Positions 35,565-44,713 of a stretch of 64,000 nucleotides of DNA are shown in pieces. The stretch spans positions 1 to 64,000 of the forward strand of contig JBBDNB010000023.1 of assembly GCA_040877935.1 (NCBI GenBank), in the 5' to 3' direction. The notes below the pieces were generated by a model that saw nothing but the letters and a program-made list of their open reading frames with translations, did no database searches and had not been told where the DNA came from. The DNA comes from Chitinophagales bacterium. Its GTDB lineage: Bacteria; Bacteroidota; Bacteroidia; Chitinophagales; CAIOSU01. Numbering within the stretch: the stretch's first letter is position 1; every line of letters begins with the position of its first letter. The translations under genes were made by a program, and so were the position numbers.

Positions 35565-35854
35565 AAATATCAGTTGATTACACAAAACAAGATGAATTGG
35601 TGCTGAAGATTGTATCGGCTAAGTATTTGGCTGATTATGTGATCCGCATTCAGTTCAATGATGGTACGGAAAAAATAATTGATTTCAAGCCTTTCTTAAA
35701 AAATGCAGTGCATCCTTCCATTAAGAAATACTTGGATGAATCGGTTTTTGCAAAATTTGATATAGTTGATGGAAATTTAAACTGGAATGATTATGATTTG
35801 ATTTTTCCCATTTGGGATTTGTACAACAATAATATTCTGAAGGATTTAGATTAG
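35561..35854 (+). CDS. DUF2442 domain protein
   Basis: This 97-residue protein matches DUF2442: VSAKYLADYVIRIQFNDGTEK, the helix FLKNAVHPSIKKYLDESVFA and the end DGNLNWNDYDLIFPIWDLY (the usual position of the family's W..G.D..P motif). It overlaps the DUF4160 gene by four bases and is surely cotranscribed. The family is small, possibly DNA-binding or antitoxin-like, with no proven role. Confidence 0.82.
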   Translation: MKISVDYTKQDELVLKIVSAKYLADYVIRIQFNDGTEKIIDFKPFLKNAVHPSIKKYLDESVFAKFDIVDGNLNWNDYDLIFPIWDLYNNNILKDLD

Positions 35855-35910
35855 CTTTCAGAAGTCATACTGCCATTACATAAATAGGGCTGCTAAATCA
35901 TCATTTTCTG

Positions 35911-36972
35911 TTACTGAACTGGCCTAACAAAAAACTGCTCATACCTTTTAAAGGTCTTTCCAAAAACAAAATCCTGTATGGTGAAAAAAGCTTCTCCATT
36001 GTAAAGTGCATAATAATTCTCCAGGTCTCTGTTTATATCTTTTCCTGAAGGAGTGTATTGCATAGAGGAGCGTTTGTTTAGCGGCATATAGAAAACCTTT
36101 AGTTTATCACTGCGGCCACCTTTTCCCTTAGCTTCAAGAATTGCTATGGGTTCATTGGAAAGAATGGAATCTTTCTTTTCGTAATTTTCTGCAAAACCCT
36201 CGGCATTTAATTTTTTGAAAAAGCTGAGATATTCAGTTATCAATGCAGCATTGACTTCCCCTTTTATTTCAGGCAAGGTATCGTTGTAGGGCATTAGCAC
36301 GACCTGTTCTTCATTTTGTCTAATGCGAAATGAGGCCGCTGGATCTTTGGGATAATAGAGGCTTACTTCTTTGATGTCGCCCAGTTGATAACGAAAAATA
36401 TTCAAGTCACGCCAGTCCAGCTCATCAGTAAAATAGCGACTTTTCAACTCGGCAACGTAGCCGGGAATATGACAAACATAAGGCCTCTTAGCAGTTCTGC
36501 CATCTACCTGCATAATCATAAAAGCACCATGACTATTTGCGGGTGCACGTCCTACAAAATAGGTTTTGAAAGGGTGGCTCTTTTCTTTGTACAATTCTAC
36601 TTTTACTGCATTTGTAGCAAGATCCTTCACTACCATATCCCACTGCGAGTCAGGCACAGGATAATTGACCTGAACATTTTTGAGTGTGCTTATCAACACA
36701 TCAATCTTTTCAGGCATTGCGCGGTATTTTTTATTCAATAGCCATGAGCTATTTTCTTGTTTTTCAAGTAAAATTGTATTTCCGCTACTTTTATCTGCCA
36801 GAAAAATCTTTACGAGCTCATCCGGGTTTTCAACAGCAAAGTCTTTTTCATCAGGTACTTGATTTTTCTGTTTTTGTTCCCACAGAATATAGATACTCAA
36901 AGCTGCAATGAGTATAAAAACCAGTATAAAGAATATGTTTTTTACTTTCAAGTTTTCAAATTTCAAGTTCAA
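35911..36972 (-). CDS. DUF4340 domain membrane-anchored protein
   Basis: This 353-residue protein has one N-terminal membrane helix (NIFFILVFILIAALSIYIL) and a periplasmic DUF4340 domain with repeats of the form WLLNKKYRAMPEKIDVLIS and FAENYEKKDSILSNEPIAIL. DUF4340 genes often accompany GldG-type ABC transporter proteins. Here it starts 18 bases after gldG on the same strand, so it is the last gene of the gld operon. It may help the exported part of the transporter; this is an inference from context. Confidence 0.85.
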   Translation of the reverse strand: MNLKFENLKVKNIFFILVFILIAALSIYILWEQKQKNQVPDEKDFAVENPDELVKIFLADKSSGNTILLEKQENSSWLLNKKYRAMPEKIDVLISTLKNVQVNYPVPDSQWDMVVKDLATNAVKVELYKEKSHPFKTYFVGRAPANSHGAFMIMQVDGRTAKRPYVCHIPGYVAELKSRYFTDELDWRDLNIFRYQLGDIKEVSLYYPKDPAASFRIRQNEEQVVLMPYNDTLPEIKGEVNAALITEYLSFFKKLNAEGFAENYEKKDSILSNEPIAILEAKGKGGRSDKLKVFYMPLNKRSSMQYTPSGKDINRDLENYYALYNGEAFFTIQDFVFGKTFKRYEQFFVRPVQ

Positions 36973-36990
36973 ATGAAGACAACTGCTGAA

Positions 36991-38703
36991 TCAGGCTGCA
37001 TATTTCCTTTTTCGCCTGAAAAAATAAATCACTGCAAAGATGAGCATAATAATAATGGGTAAAACCAAATTCAGTACCTGCCAGTATGCTTTTTCAGATT
37101 TAACCTTTTGTGGATCGAGCAGGCGCAGACGTACTTCTTTATTGCGGGTATCAATCAATTGATTTTCATCCAAAAGATATTCAATGCAATTGAGTAAAAA
37201 ATCTTTATTGGCAAATGTCCTTTCGGTATAAACATCAAATCCGAGTGGATACACATTGCCCCTACTACCAATCTGGCTTTGAATGATATCACCATCCCCT
37301 ATCACAATCATTTTGTTGAAATCCGATTTTTCTTTGAATTCAACACCCTCAATACTGTCGATCAATGTCTGGGTTTTCTCAGTAAGCCTGTTCTTAAAAA
37401 CCGATTCAAATTCTCCTTCGAGCAATACAGCCAGGGGTAAATGCGATTGAGGAAATGCCCTGGGCTCAGGTTGTAATTTTACTTGGGAAAAATGCACACG
37501 TACTGGAGCCATCAGTGCTTTGCTGTACTTTGAGCTATTGAGTAATATTTTCTTGCGAATGTTTTCATTTTTCAAAGTATCAATAGTGCTGGCAAATTCA
37601 AAAAGCACGGCATCCAAATTACGGGAAATAGGATGAAGGTTTTCACCCGTTACCAGTGTTTTATAATACCAGGGAAACATTTGTGTTTGAGGGGCATCTC
37701 CTACAGAACCAACTACTAAAGGTATTTTTCCGCAGCGCATATCCTGTAGCAAATCATTGTTCAGGCGTACTCCATAACGAAACAATTGATCCTCAAGATT
37801 TAAATTTCTCGGTTTTGCAAAATAGGCATTTTTATTTCTCAGGCTATCCATGTGGGCAACCATAGGATCAATCAACCATAGCACGCTCCCTCCGTGCATT
37901 ATAAACTGGTCGATCTTGTATTTTTCAATCTCATCAAAACGCTCTTTTGGCTGCGCTATAATCAATACATTGAATTTTTCAACAAGCGAAAGCTGTTGGG
38001 TAACATCTACCATTTCTACCTGGTAGCGCTGTTCCTGCAAGGTTTTAATCATATCGGACAGGCGTGTTTCCCCTGCTTCTCCATGTCCAGCAGTAAAACC
38101 AATTTTAGGACTCCTTCTCTGTATTAGTTTTTTGATCTGATTGGCAAATTTGTACTCCAATAATTCTATGCTGTTGTTGAGTACCTGTTCGGGGCCATAA
38201 CCTATCTGGTTTTCCAATAGCTGAACAGCTGCTGCTTTTCCCCGGTAGCTGATCAATGCGCCCGGAAAAATAACTTTTTGGGAAAATTGCTCATCGCCCT
38301 TTACCTGGAGATTGGTGGGCTTTATACCGGATTCCACCAGAAAGTCATAAGCTTTTTTGCGTTCTTCCATATCCTCAATGGCAGTGGGGTCAATAAACTG
38401 GTATTCTATTCGCGCACCTGATACTGCTTTGAATTCATCCAAAAGTTCACGAGTAGCTCTTTGCAGACGTTTAAAGCCAGCAGGAAACTCACCTTCAAGA
38501 TAAATTTTGACATAAACATGGTCTTCTAATCCACCCAAAAGAGATTTTGTAGAAGAGGATAAGGTATATCTTTTTTCAGAAGTAAGGTCAAATCTTTTGT
38601 AGAAATGTTGTGCTACAAAATTGAGCATAAAAAGGAATAGCAGGACAACTATCAGTCTTGCAAAAGCTTTGTTTCTATTATTTGAAATAATGCGCTTTAC
38701 CAT
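36991..38703 (-). CDS. gldG: Gliding-associated ABC transporter substrate-binding protein
   Basis: This 570-residue protein is the GldG component. It has an N-terminal membrane helix (LIVVLLFLFMLNFVAQHF), a long extracytoplasmic part with the family landmarks FDLTSEKRYTLSSSTKSLL, VQLLENQIGYGPEQVLNNSI and IGFTAGHGEAG, and a C-terminal helix (VLNLVLPIIIMLIFAVIYFF) with a basic cytoplasmic end. With GldA and GldF it forms the ABC transporter needed for gliding or for stable T9SS function in some members. Its start overlaps the gldF stop by seven bases. Confidence 0.92.
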   Translation of the reverse strand: MVKRIISNNRNKAFARLIVVLLFLFMLNFVAQHFYKRFDLTSEKRYTLSSSTKSLLGGLEDHVYVKIYLEGEFPAGFKRLQRATRELLDEFKAVSGARIEYQFIDPTAIEDMEERKKAYDFLVESGIKPTNLQVKGDEQFSQKVIFPGALISYRGKAAAVQLLENQIGYGPEQVLNNSIELLEYKFANQIKKLIQRRSPKIGFTAGHGEAGETRLSDMIKTLQEQRYQVEMVDVTQQLSLVEKFNVLIIAQPKERFDEIEKYKIDQFIMHGGSVLWLIDPMVAHMDSLRNKNAYFAKPRNLNLEDQLFRYGVRLNNDLLQDMRCGKIPLVVGSVGDAPQTQMFPWYYKTLVTGENLHPISRNLDAVLFEFASTIDTLKNENIRKKILLNSSKYSKALMAPVRVHFSQVKLQPEPRAFPQSHLPLAVLLEGEFESVFKNRLTEKTQTLIDSIEGVEFKEKSDFNKMIVIGDGDIIQSQIGSRGNVYPLGFDVYTERTFANKDFLLNCIEYLLDENQLIDTRNKEVRLRLLDPQKVKSEKAYWQVLNLVLPIIIMLIFAVIYFFRRKRKYAA

Positions 38704-39428
38704 TTTCTGCTCTCAAAGGATATTTTAGTCAAATAGAGAAATAAAGCAATTAGGCTTAGGAAATAAACAATATCTCGGGAGTCTATTACACCTCGTGAAA
38801 TACTGTTGTAGTGATAATTAATCCCCATCCATTGCAGTGCACTGTCGATTCCCCCATAGAACAAATCAAGTTCACTAATAAAGTCGAAAGCCATATAAAA
38901 AACAAAACAAAGGAACACGGCAAGCACAAATGCTACAATTTGATTTTTGCTTAAAGTAGAGGCAAAAAGACCGATGGCCACAAAAACTGCTGCAAGAAAA
39001 AACAGACCGATATAGGCACCTGTAATGCCTCCACTGTCGAGGTTTCCAGGAGGAAAGCCCAATTGGTGCACAGCGTAATAATACACCAATGTAGGCAGCA
39101 GACTGAATAAAACAAGCGTCAATGCAGCTAAGTATTTTCCAAAAATAATCTTGTTTTCGCTCAGGGGCTTGGTTACCAGCATTTCTATTGTACCGGTGCT
39201 GAATTCTTCAGAAAAACTGCGCATGGTAACAGCCGGTATTAAAAACATAAATACCCAGGGTGCAATCAAAAACAAAGGATCAAGTGTGGCGTAACCATAT
39301 TCCAGGATTGCAGTATCTGGAAAAACCCAAACAAAGAGCCCGGTAGCAACAAGAAACACTGTAATTGAAATATAGGCTATCAGTGAGCTGAAAAAGGCAT
39401 TGATCTCTTTGAAGTAGATGCTCCACAT
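38697..39428 (-). CDS. gldF: Gliding-associated ABC transporter permease
   Basis: This 243-residue permease has six hydrophobic segments and the ABC-2 landmarks ITVFLVATGLFVWVFPDTA, LIPAVTMRSFSEEFSTGT and IEMLVTKPLSENKIIFGKYL. Together they match GldF. It sits four bases after gldA and overlaps gldG by seven bases, so the transporter subunits are made from one transcript. Confidence 0.93.
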   Translation of the reverse strand: MWSIYFKEINAFFSSLIAYISITVFLVATGLFVWVFPDTAILEYGYATLDPLFLIAPWVFMFLIPAVTMRSFSEEFSTGTIEMLVTKPLSENKIIFGKYLAALTLVLFSLLPTLVYYYAVHQLGFPPGNLDSGGITGAYIGLFFLAAVFVAIGLFASTLSKNQIVAFVLAVFLCFVFYMAFDFISELDLFYGGIDSALQWMGINYHYNSISRGVIDSRDIVYFLSLIALFLYLTKISFESRKW

Positions 39429-39432
39429 AATT

Positions 39433-40341
39433 TTAGCCTTTTGACTTTGTCATATCCTGAAATACATCTTCCATATTCACCTGCTTTTGGTCCAGTGTCA
39501 GAAGTGTGTAGCCTTTGTCGGTGGCAAATTTAAAAAGTGCTTCGCGGATGTCTTTTCCTGCAATAATGTTGAAATTTTCTCCATCAACGCTTACACTTTT
39601 AACATCGGGCAGTGCTTCAAGCTCTGAAGCCGATACTTTGTCTTTGAATACCAGGCGAATTTCAAAAGCACCCTTGTCTCTTTTTTGCAGGTTTTCTGTG
39701 GTGTCATCGGCTACAATCTTTCCATTGTTTATAATCAGTACCCTGTCGCAGAGTGCTTGCACTTCTTGCATGATATGGGTGGAAAGAATCACGGTTTTTT
39801 CTTTGCCAAAATCACGGATCAGGGCGCGAATTTCAGTAAGCTGATTGGGATCGAGGCCTGAGGTCGGCTCGTCCAGAATTAATACTTCAGGATTGTGCAG
39901 CATGGCCTGTGCCAACCCTACACGTTGCTTGTAGCCTTTTGACAATTGCCCTATTTTCTTTTTGCGCTCGGGCACAAGTCCTGTCAGCTCTATCATTTCC
40001 TCGATCCTGTTTTTTGAATTGCTTCCCAATTGATAAAGTCCGGCAATAAATTCAAGATATTCGCGCACATACATGTCGAAATAGAGCGGGTTGCTTTCTG
40101 GTAGATAGCCGATTTTTTTGCGCACTTCCATGGGTTCTTCCGCAGTATCAAAACCACAGACTTTGGCAGTGCCGCTGCTTTGGGGCAAATAGCAGCTCAG
40201 TATTTTCATGGTAGTGGATTTTCCCGCACCATTTGGACCTAAAAAACCGAGTATTTCCCCTTTGGAAATCTCAAAACTTACATTGTCAACAGCATGCTGC
40301 TGAGCATAAATTTTACTGAGATTAGAAACTGAAACTGACAT
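39433..40341 (-). CDS. gldA: Gliding-associated ABC transporter ATP-binding protein
   Basis: This 302-residue ATPase has Walker A GPNGAGKS (35-42), signature QLSKGYKQRVGLAQAM, Walker B VLILDEPTSGLDP and the switch His in VILSTHIMQE, followed by a C-terminal domain typical of GldA. It is the first gene of gldA-gldF-gldG-DUF4340. In Flavobacterium johnsoniae gldA is apart from gldFG, so the single operon here is a compact version. A -7 box (TAAATTTG) lies 20 bases upstream. Confidence 0.93.
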   Translation of the reverse strand: MSVSVSNLSKIYAQQHAVDNVSFEISKGEILGFLGPNGAGKSTTMKILSCYLPQSSGTAKVCGFDTAEEPMEVRKKIGYLPESNPLYFDMYVREYLEFIAGLYQLGSNSKNRIEEMIELTGLVPERKKKIGQLSKGYKQRVGLAQAMLHNPEVLILDEPTSGLDPNQLTEIRALIRDFGKEKTVILSTHIMQEVQALCDRVLIINNGKIVADDTTENLQKRDKGAFEIRLVFKDKVSASELEALPDVKSVSVDGENFNIIAGKDIREALFKFATDKGYTLLTLDQKQVNMEDVFQDMTKSKG

Positions 40342-40361
40342 GGGGAAATAAATTAGCCGTG

Positions 40362-40369
40362 CAAATTTA
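40362..40369 (-). promoter_or_regulatory. -7 box upstream of gldA
   Basis: On the minus strand TAAATTTG matches TAnnTTTG exactly, 20 bases before the gldA ATG. No -33 match at 19-base spacing. Confidence 0.45.
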
Positions 40370-40448
40370 AAGAATGCATTGATCAGAGGCTTTAGGGCTG
40401 CTGTTATATTCTGTTAACCCCCTACCCTGATAAAAATTCTGAATGTGG

Positions 40449-40979
40449 TCAAAAATCCCGCAGCATTCTTTCCATTTCAATTTCCTTACAAATTTCATCG
40501 GTACTGCTCACGGGGATCAGTAAATCTGTTTTTCTACTATCGAGTACAATTCCGGCCGTGGCTTCTGCCCAACCAGGTGCCTGATCGTAGCAGAGCACTT
40601 TTTTACCAAATTGCCATGCAATTGCCAGTTCAGAAAGTGTGCCTGCACCTCCACCTGCTGCTACAATAATGTCCCCTGAATTTATTAAAATGGCATTTCT
40701 TGTATGCCCCATTCCGGTGGGAATAACAATATCGCAATAAGGATTGGCTTTGTCTTTATTGAAATAGGGTGAAATTCCAGTGCAAACAGTTTTTCTGTCT
40801 TTTACTGAGGAAAAGCCTTTAAAGACAGCTTCCATAAACCCATTCAGAGCCCCGGAAAAAAGATGTACTTCTATTTTAGCAAGCTTTTCACCCAATTCTT
40901 CTCCAAAATTATAGAGCTTATCATTACAAAGCGTTCCACTTGAACCTATAATTGTTACCTGAAAAGATGGTTTGGACAT
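40449..40979 (-). CDS. LOG/SLOG-type Rossmann protein (TIGR00725-like)
   Basis: This protein of about 176 residues has the Rossmann-like fold of the LOG/DprA (SLOG) superfamily: VTIIGSSGTLCNDKLYNFG at the N-terminus, HLFSGALNGFMEAVFKGF, and the nucleotide-binding GGGAGTLSELAIAWQFGKKV. TIGR00725-type members are of unknown role; relatives release cytokinin bases or bind nucleotide-derived signals. I start at the ATG at 40979; eleven residues of a longer frame (to 41012) precede it without family similarity. It lies alone between the gld operon and the S74 cluster. Confidence 0.8.
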   Translation of the reverse strand: MSKPSFQVTIIGSSGTLCNDKLYNFGEELGEKLAKIEVHLFSGALNGFMEAVFKGFSSVKDRKTVCTGISPYFNKDKANPYCDIVIPTGMGHTRNAILINSGDIIVAAGGGAGTLSELAIAWQFGKKVLCYDQAPGWAEATAGIVLDSRKTDLLIPVSSTDEICKEIEMERMLRDF

Positions 40980-41055
40980 TTTTCCAATATACAAAAAAAA
41001 GACCCAAAACAAAATATGTGTTTTAGGCCTTTTAAAAATTTAAATATTAGTATTA

Positions 41056-41562
41056 CTAATCTATTTTTTGAACTTTAATAGATTCTTTATGAGTACCTCT
41101 TCTATCACTCAGGTGAATGATGTACTGCCCTGATGAATAAGTGCTAAGATCAATTTCATGTAAGCTTCTGCCCAACACTGTTAGCTGGTCTGCACTTCCG
41201 GTATTAAGTTTTCGGCCACTGATATCGAACAATTCTATTAAAATCTCCAACTCTTTATCAGAACTCAATTCCAATATTACTTTTTGGGAAGTAGGGTTTG
41301 GGTAGGCAGTGATATTCATATTCTGCACAACGCGCTCAATACCCACATTGAGTTCTTCCGGTGCGGGCTGTTGAAAGCCCTGGGTTAAAATGATATCGGC
41401 TCCTGTAAGCGTTGATGTTGCCACTTCGCCCACTGTTGAGGAAAGTGAGAGACCGCCCGTTTCAGCATATGCACCATAGCTTGAAACTACTTGTCTTTCA
41501 ATGCTTTGCCCATAGGCTAAAGTGATTCCAAGACATAGAATTGTTGTGAATATCCGTTTCAT
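41056..41562 (-). CDS. Small T9SS-sorted partner of S74 protein (copy 1)
   Basis: This 168-residue secreted protein has a signal peptide (MKRIFTTILCLGITLAYGQ), a short domain (about 20-70) with SYGAYAETGGLSLSSTVGEV and DIILTQGFQQP, and a T9SS type A C-terminal domain (about 85-168: AYPNPTSQKVILEL, LFDISGRKL, STYSSGQYIIHLS). The same architecture appears at 42779 (168 residues). Each small gene follows an S74 gene with a two-base gap, so the two products are made in step. It may anchor or display the S74 partner, which has no sorting domain of its own; that is an inference. Confidence 0.85.
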   Translation of the reverse strand: MKRIFTTILCLGITLAYGQSIERQVVSSYGAYAETGGLSLSSTVGEVATSTLTGADIILTQGFQQPAPEELNVGIERVVQNMNITAYPNPTSQKVILELSSDKELEILIELFDISGRKLNTGSADQLTVLGRSLHEIDLSTYSSGQYIIHLSDRRGTHKESIKVQKID

Positions 41563-41564
41563 GA

Positions 41565-42569
41565 CTATTTGTTTTTAAGGTTTTCAAATTCTGCTTTCAA
41601 TGCATCAAGTTCATCCTGTAGCAAATCAATTGCTTTTTGTTGCTGGCCAATCACTTCCTGCTGCTCCTGAATGGCTTTAATGGCCAATACACCAAATCCG
41701 GAATAGTTCATGTGATAAATAAATTCACTTTGATTTTCATCGGTATAATCTTTTGAAACAATTTCGGGAAAATAGCGCTCCACATCCTGAGCGATAAAAC
41801 CGATATGTAGCTTTTGATTTTCATCTTCTTTGTAGTTATATGTTTTGGGGTTGAGGTGTAGTACTTTGTTCAAAACAGAAGATATAGGCTGGATATTAGC
41901 TTTTAGATTTCTGTCTGATGTAGCACTGTATGCCCCAGTAGTTGCATTAAAATTACCGCGTTCTACCCCGCCATTTATTAAAGCCAGCCTGCTATTTCCA
42001 ACATCACTAAAACCGTATATCTGCCAGTCAGAAGTTGAAAACTCATGGTCGATGGTCAGTCCGCCACCGGCAGCAAAACCTTCACTGTATTTGAGGTGCA
42101 ATTTGGTTTGAGGTGTATCAGTGCCGACTCCCACTCTTCCTTCTGTATAAAACACATTGGCTGTGTCAGATTTCCAGGGACCGGAGGCATACATGGCGTA
42201 AGGTACACTGAGCAATTCATTGCTGCCCAAATTTTCAAATCCATTCCCAGCATCTACTTCTACCTGCAATTCTTTGCTACCTCTGCTCCAGTCTATAGCT
42301 GAAAAACCGAGTGTGTCTATAGTACCGATTTTTAGATTGATTAAGCCGAACGCATTGCTTATTACGCCCGAATGTGTTTCTTCAAACTCAATATTGCCAT
42401 TACTTAAAATTGTAAAATGCAAATCCACAGTATCGTTGGCCAGAATTTCAACACTGTCGCTTCGCAATACAGCCTGGTAATTGAATGCCTGAGGTGCTTG
42501 AGCCATAGCTGATTGCACTATTAGGCAAGTCATTACTAATAGAATAAAAATGCTGTTTTGAATATTCAT
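41565..42569 (-). CDS. S74 (intramolecular chaperone) surface protein, copy 1
   Basis: This 334-residue protein has a signal peptide (about 1-23), an N-terminal domain shared with its paralogues (about 24-130, AFNYQAVLRSDS ... LLSVPYAMYASG), a short beta-rich stalk, and a C-terminal peptidase S74 domain (about 215-300). The self-cleavage site is Ser218-Asp219 and Lys223 (S+5) completes the dyad, as in endosialidase tail-fibre chaperones. GFIAQDVERYFPE is the conserved core. The protein ends in a coiled coil (about 303-334). The S74 domain drives trimer folding and then cleaves itself off. Two bases separate it from its small T9SS partner downstream. Confidence 0.87.
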   Translation of the reverse strand: MNIQNSIFILLVMTCLIVQSAMAQAPQAFNYQAVLRSDSVEILANDTVDLHFTILSNGNIEFEETHSGVISNAFGLINLKIGTIDTLGFSAIDWSRGSKELQVEVDAGNGFENLGSNELLSVPYAMYASGPWKSDTANVFYTEGRVGVGTDTPQTKLHLKYSEGFAAGGGLTIDHEFSTSDWQIYGFSDVGNSRLALINGGVERGNFNATTGAYSATSDRNLKANIQPISSVLNKVLHLNPKTYNYKEDENQKLHIGFIAQDVERYFPEIVSKDYTDENQSEFIYHMNYSGFGVLAIKAIQEQQEVIGQQQKAIDLLQDELDALKAEFENLKNK

Positions 42570-42660
42570 GCTTAATAGGGTTTATAGATAAGAATACGAA
42601 TAGTAATGATTTTTTGAAGAATTATACAAATTAAGCCATAAAAAACATTTTTCAAAACAC

Positions 42661-42697
42661 AAAAAACCCCGAAACACAAAAAAGTATTCCGGGGTTA
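42661..42697 (-). terminator. Terminator after the second S74/T9SS module
   Basis: AACCCCG (42665-42671) pairs with CGGGGTT (42690-42696). On the minus strand a T-run (plus-strand A-run at 42661-42666) follows, so it ends the transcript coming from 42779. The rest of the gap (42570-42778) shows nothing else. Confidence 0.8.
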
Positions 42698-42778
42698 AAC
42701 TTGTTTTATGCAATATTTTTCTTATTTCATAGAAATCATTGCATACTGCAGATTAAAGAATTCTGGGCTCAGCTCATA

Positions 42779-43285
42779 CTATTCTATCTTTTGCACCTTG
42801 ATAGATTCCGCAGTGCCTTTTTCTTTCTCGCTCAAATGGATAATGTAATGTCCAGAAGCATAGGCACTTAAATCAATTTCATGAACACTATGGCCAAGAA
42901 CGGTTACCTGATCGGCATTTCCATGTCTCAACTGTTTTCCATTGATATCGAACAAGCGCACAAATATTTCCATTTCCTTGTTTGAGTTCAATTCCAGAAT
43001 GACTTTCTGTGTAGTAGGATTTGGAAATGCACTTATGTTCAAATCATTGATTACGCGTTCAATTCCAACGGTGTCATCTATATCGCTGGGCTGTTGGAAG
43101 CCCTGGGTCAGAATAATATCGGCTTGCTCTAATGTAGCGGTAGCAACTTCTCCCACAGTGGAAGAAAGAGCCAAAGCACCGCTTTCTTCATAAGAGCCGT
43201 ATGGCGATACCACTTGCCTTTCGATGCTTTGACCGAAAAGCAGTGTTACGCTAAAACTTAGAATAATACTGTATATCGATTTCAT
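42779..43285 (-). CDS. Small T9SS-sorted partner of S74 protein (copy 2)
   Basis: This 168-residue protein is a close paralogue of the one at 41056 and has the same length and layout: signal peptide (about 1-19), domain with SYGSYEESGALALSSTVGEV-like text (here SPYGSYEESGALAL) and DIILTQGFQQPS, and a T9SS type A C-terminal domain (AFPNPTTQKVILEL, LFDINGKQL, SAYASGHYIIHLS). It starts two bases after the stop of the S74 gene at 43288. It is the last gene before a terminator at 42661. Confidence 0.85.
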   Translation of the reverse strand: MKSIYSIILSFSVTLLFGQSIERQVVSPYGSYEESGALALSSTVGEVATATLEQADIILTQGFQQPSDIDDTVGIERVINDLNISAFPNPTTQKVILELNSNKEMEIFVRLFDINGKQLRHGNADQVTVLGHSVHEIDLSAYASGHYIIHLSEKEKGTAESIKVQKIE

Positions 43286-43287
43286 AA

Positions 43288-44637
43288 TTACTTGTTTTTG
43301 AGGTTTTGAATTTCCGCTTTCATAGCGTTTAGTTCACTTTCTAAATCCTGTATAGTTGCTTGTTGTTCTTGCATACCTTTAATCAATAAAGGAACAAATT
43401 CACCATAGCTGATACCCAGTACTTCTACATCCTGTTTTTCAACTTTACCGGTTTCTTGATTGTAATCCCAGTCATACTGGTTCACAGCTTCAGGATATAC
43501 TTTCAGTACTTCCTGAGCAATGAGGCCATTTTTGACTTCATCTCCTGGTGAATCCTTGTAAATGTAACTTACAGGGTTTAATTGCATGATATCATTCAAT
43601 CCGTAGTTCAATGCATTGATATTCTTTTTAACATTTTTGTCGGAAAAGGTTACAAAATCGGTTGCTACAACTTCATCCCATCTATCATCCATATTGTTAT
43701 TTCCAATGTCAAAATTGTTGACACCGGATTCTTCAACAATATCAGCACCAACTGCTAAACTATAGGAACCTGTTCCTTTTCTAAATAGTGTTGGTCCGTC
43801 AGCGAATTCTACAGAATCTAAAATGGCCCATCCATTTACGTCTAATCTGCCAGCTGGTGAAGATGTCCCGATACCAACATTGCCAGTTCCATTTTCAATG
43901 GTAAACACATCGGTACCATCATCCCGAATGGTCAAGTTTTCAGATGAAGACATATATAAATACCAGTCTTCATTGGTTCCTTGAGATGAGGTCATTCGAA
44001 TTCCATCATTTAAGCCAGTTCCAGTTGCCAGAATATGGAGAGGAGCATTAGGAGCGCTGGTACCAATACCAACATTTCCACTGTCGTAATAAATATCAGA
44101 ACCACTTGTGCTCCAATTGCTTCCGCCACCAGCACCGGCCGCAGGCACCCAATCTGTCCCATCAAATTGTAAGAAATCTCCATTGCTTGCTCCTGATGCA
44201 TCTACATCATCAAGGTCGTTAAGCTCCATGCTCATTGCAGGGGCTGTTCCGGCTCGCAATGCATAAGGCACACTTAAGAGTTCGCTGGTGCCCAGATTTT
44301 TAAAGCCATCACCATCTAGGGCATCTACTTCTACCTGCAATTCTTTACTGCCAGTACTCCAATCGATGGCGGAAAAGTCACCGGGGTTTTGCGTACCAAT
44401 TTGTAGATTGATCATGCCAAAAGCATTGGTAGTGACACCCGAATGGGTTTCGTCAAATTCTGCTGTACCGCTGCTTAATACGGTAAAGCGTACATCCACT
44501 GTTTCATTGGCTTGGATATCTCCGTTGCCATCCCGCAGCACACCTTGATAGTTCATGGCATCGGGAACTTGTGCCATAGCCATGGGCAGGCTTAAAATAA
44601 TAATTAAAAAATTCAGAATAATCTTTTGAGTTTTCAT
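43288..44637 (-). CDS. S74 (intramolecular chaperone) surface protein, copy 2
   Basis: This protein of about 449 residues starts at 44637 (MKTQKIILNFLIIILSLP, a signal peptide); an in-frame ATG at 44679 adds 14 residues that spoil the signal. The shared N-terminal domain (about 22-130) is followed by a stalk with two NVGIGTS-type repeats and a C-terminal S74 domain with Ser332-Asp333 and Lys337 (S+5), core NGLIAQEVLKVYPEA, then a coiled coil (about 410-449). Repeats of the NVGIGT type occur in phage tail-fibre stalks. It is coupled to its T9SS partner by a two-base gap. Confidence 0.87.
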   Translation of the reverse strand: MKTQKIILNFLIIILSLPMAMAQVPDAMNYQGVLRDGNGDIQANETVDVRFTVLSSGTAEFDETHSGVTTNAFGMINLQIGTQNPGDFSAIDWSTGSKELQVEVDALDGDGFKNLGTSELLSVPYALRAGTAPAMSMELNDLDDVDASGASNGDFLQFDGTDWVPAAGAGGGSNWSTSGSDIYYDSGNVGIGTSAPNAPLHILATGTGLNDGIRMTSSQGTNEDWYLYMSSSENLTIRDDGTDVFTIENGTGNVGIGTSSPAGRLDVNGWAILDSVEFADGPTLFRKGTGSYSLAVGADIVEESGVNNFDIGNNNMDDRWDEVVATDFVTFSDKNVKKNINALNYGLNDIMQLNPVSYIYKDSPGDEVKNGLIAQEVLKVYPEAVNQYDWDYNQETGKVEKQDVEVLGISYGEFVPLLIKGMQEQQATIQDLESELNAMKAEIQNLKNK

Positions 44638-44713
44638 AGTTGTATTGTTTGTTTTTAGGTTAAAAAATTCTATTAACAAATCTTAATTTAAAAAAATATT
44701 GCAGACTTCAAAA

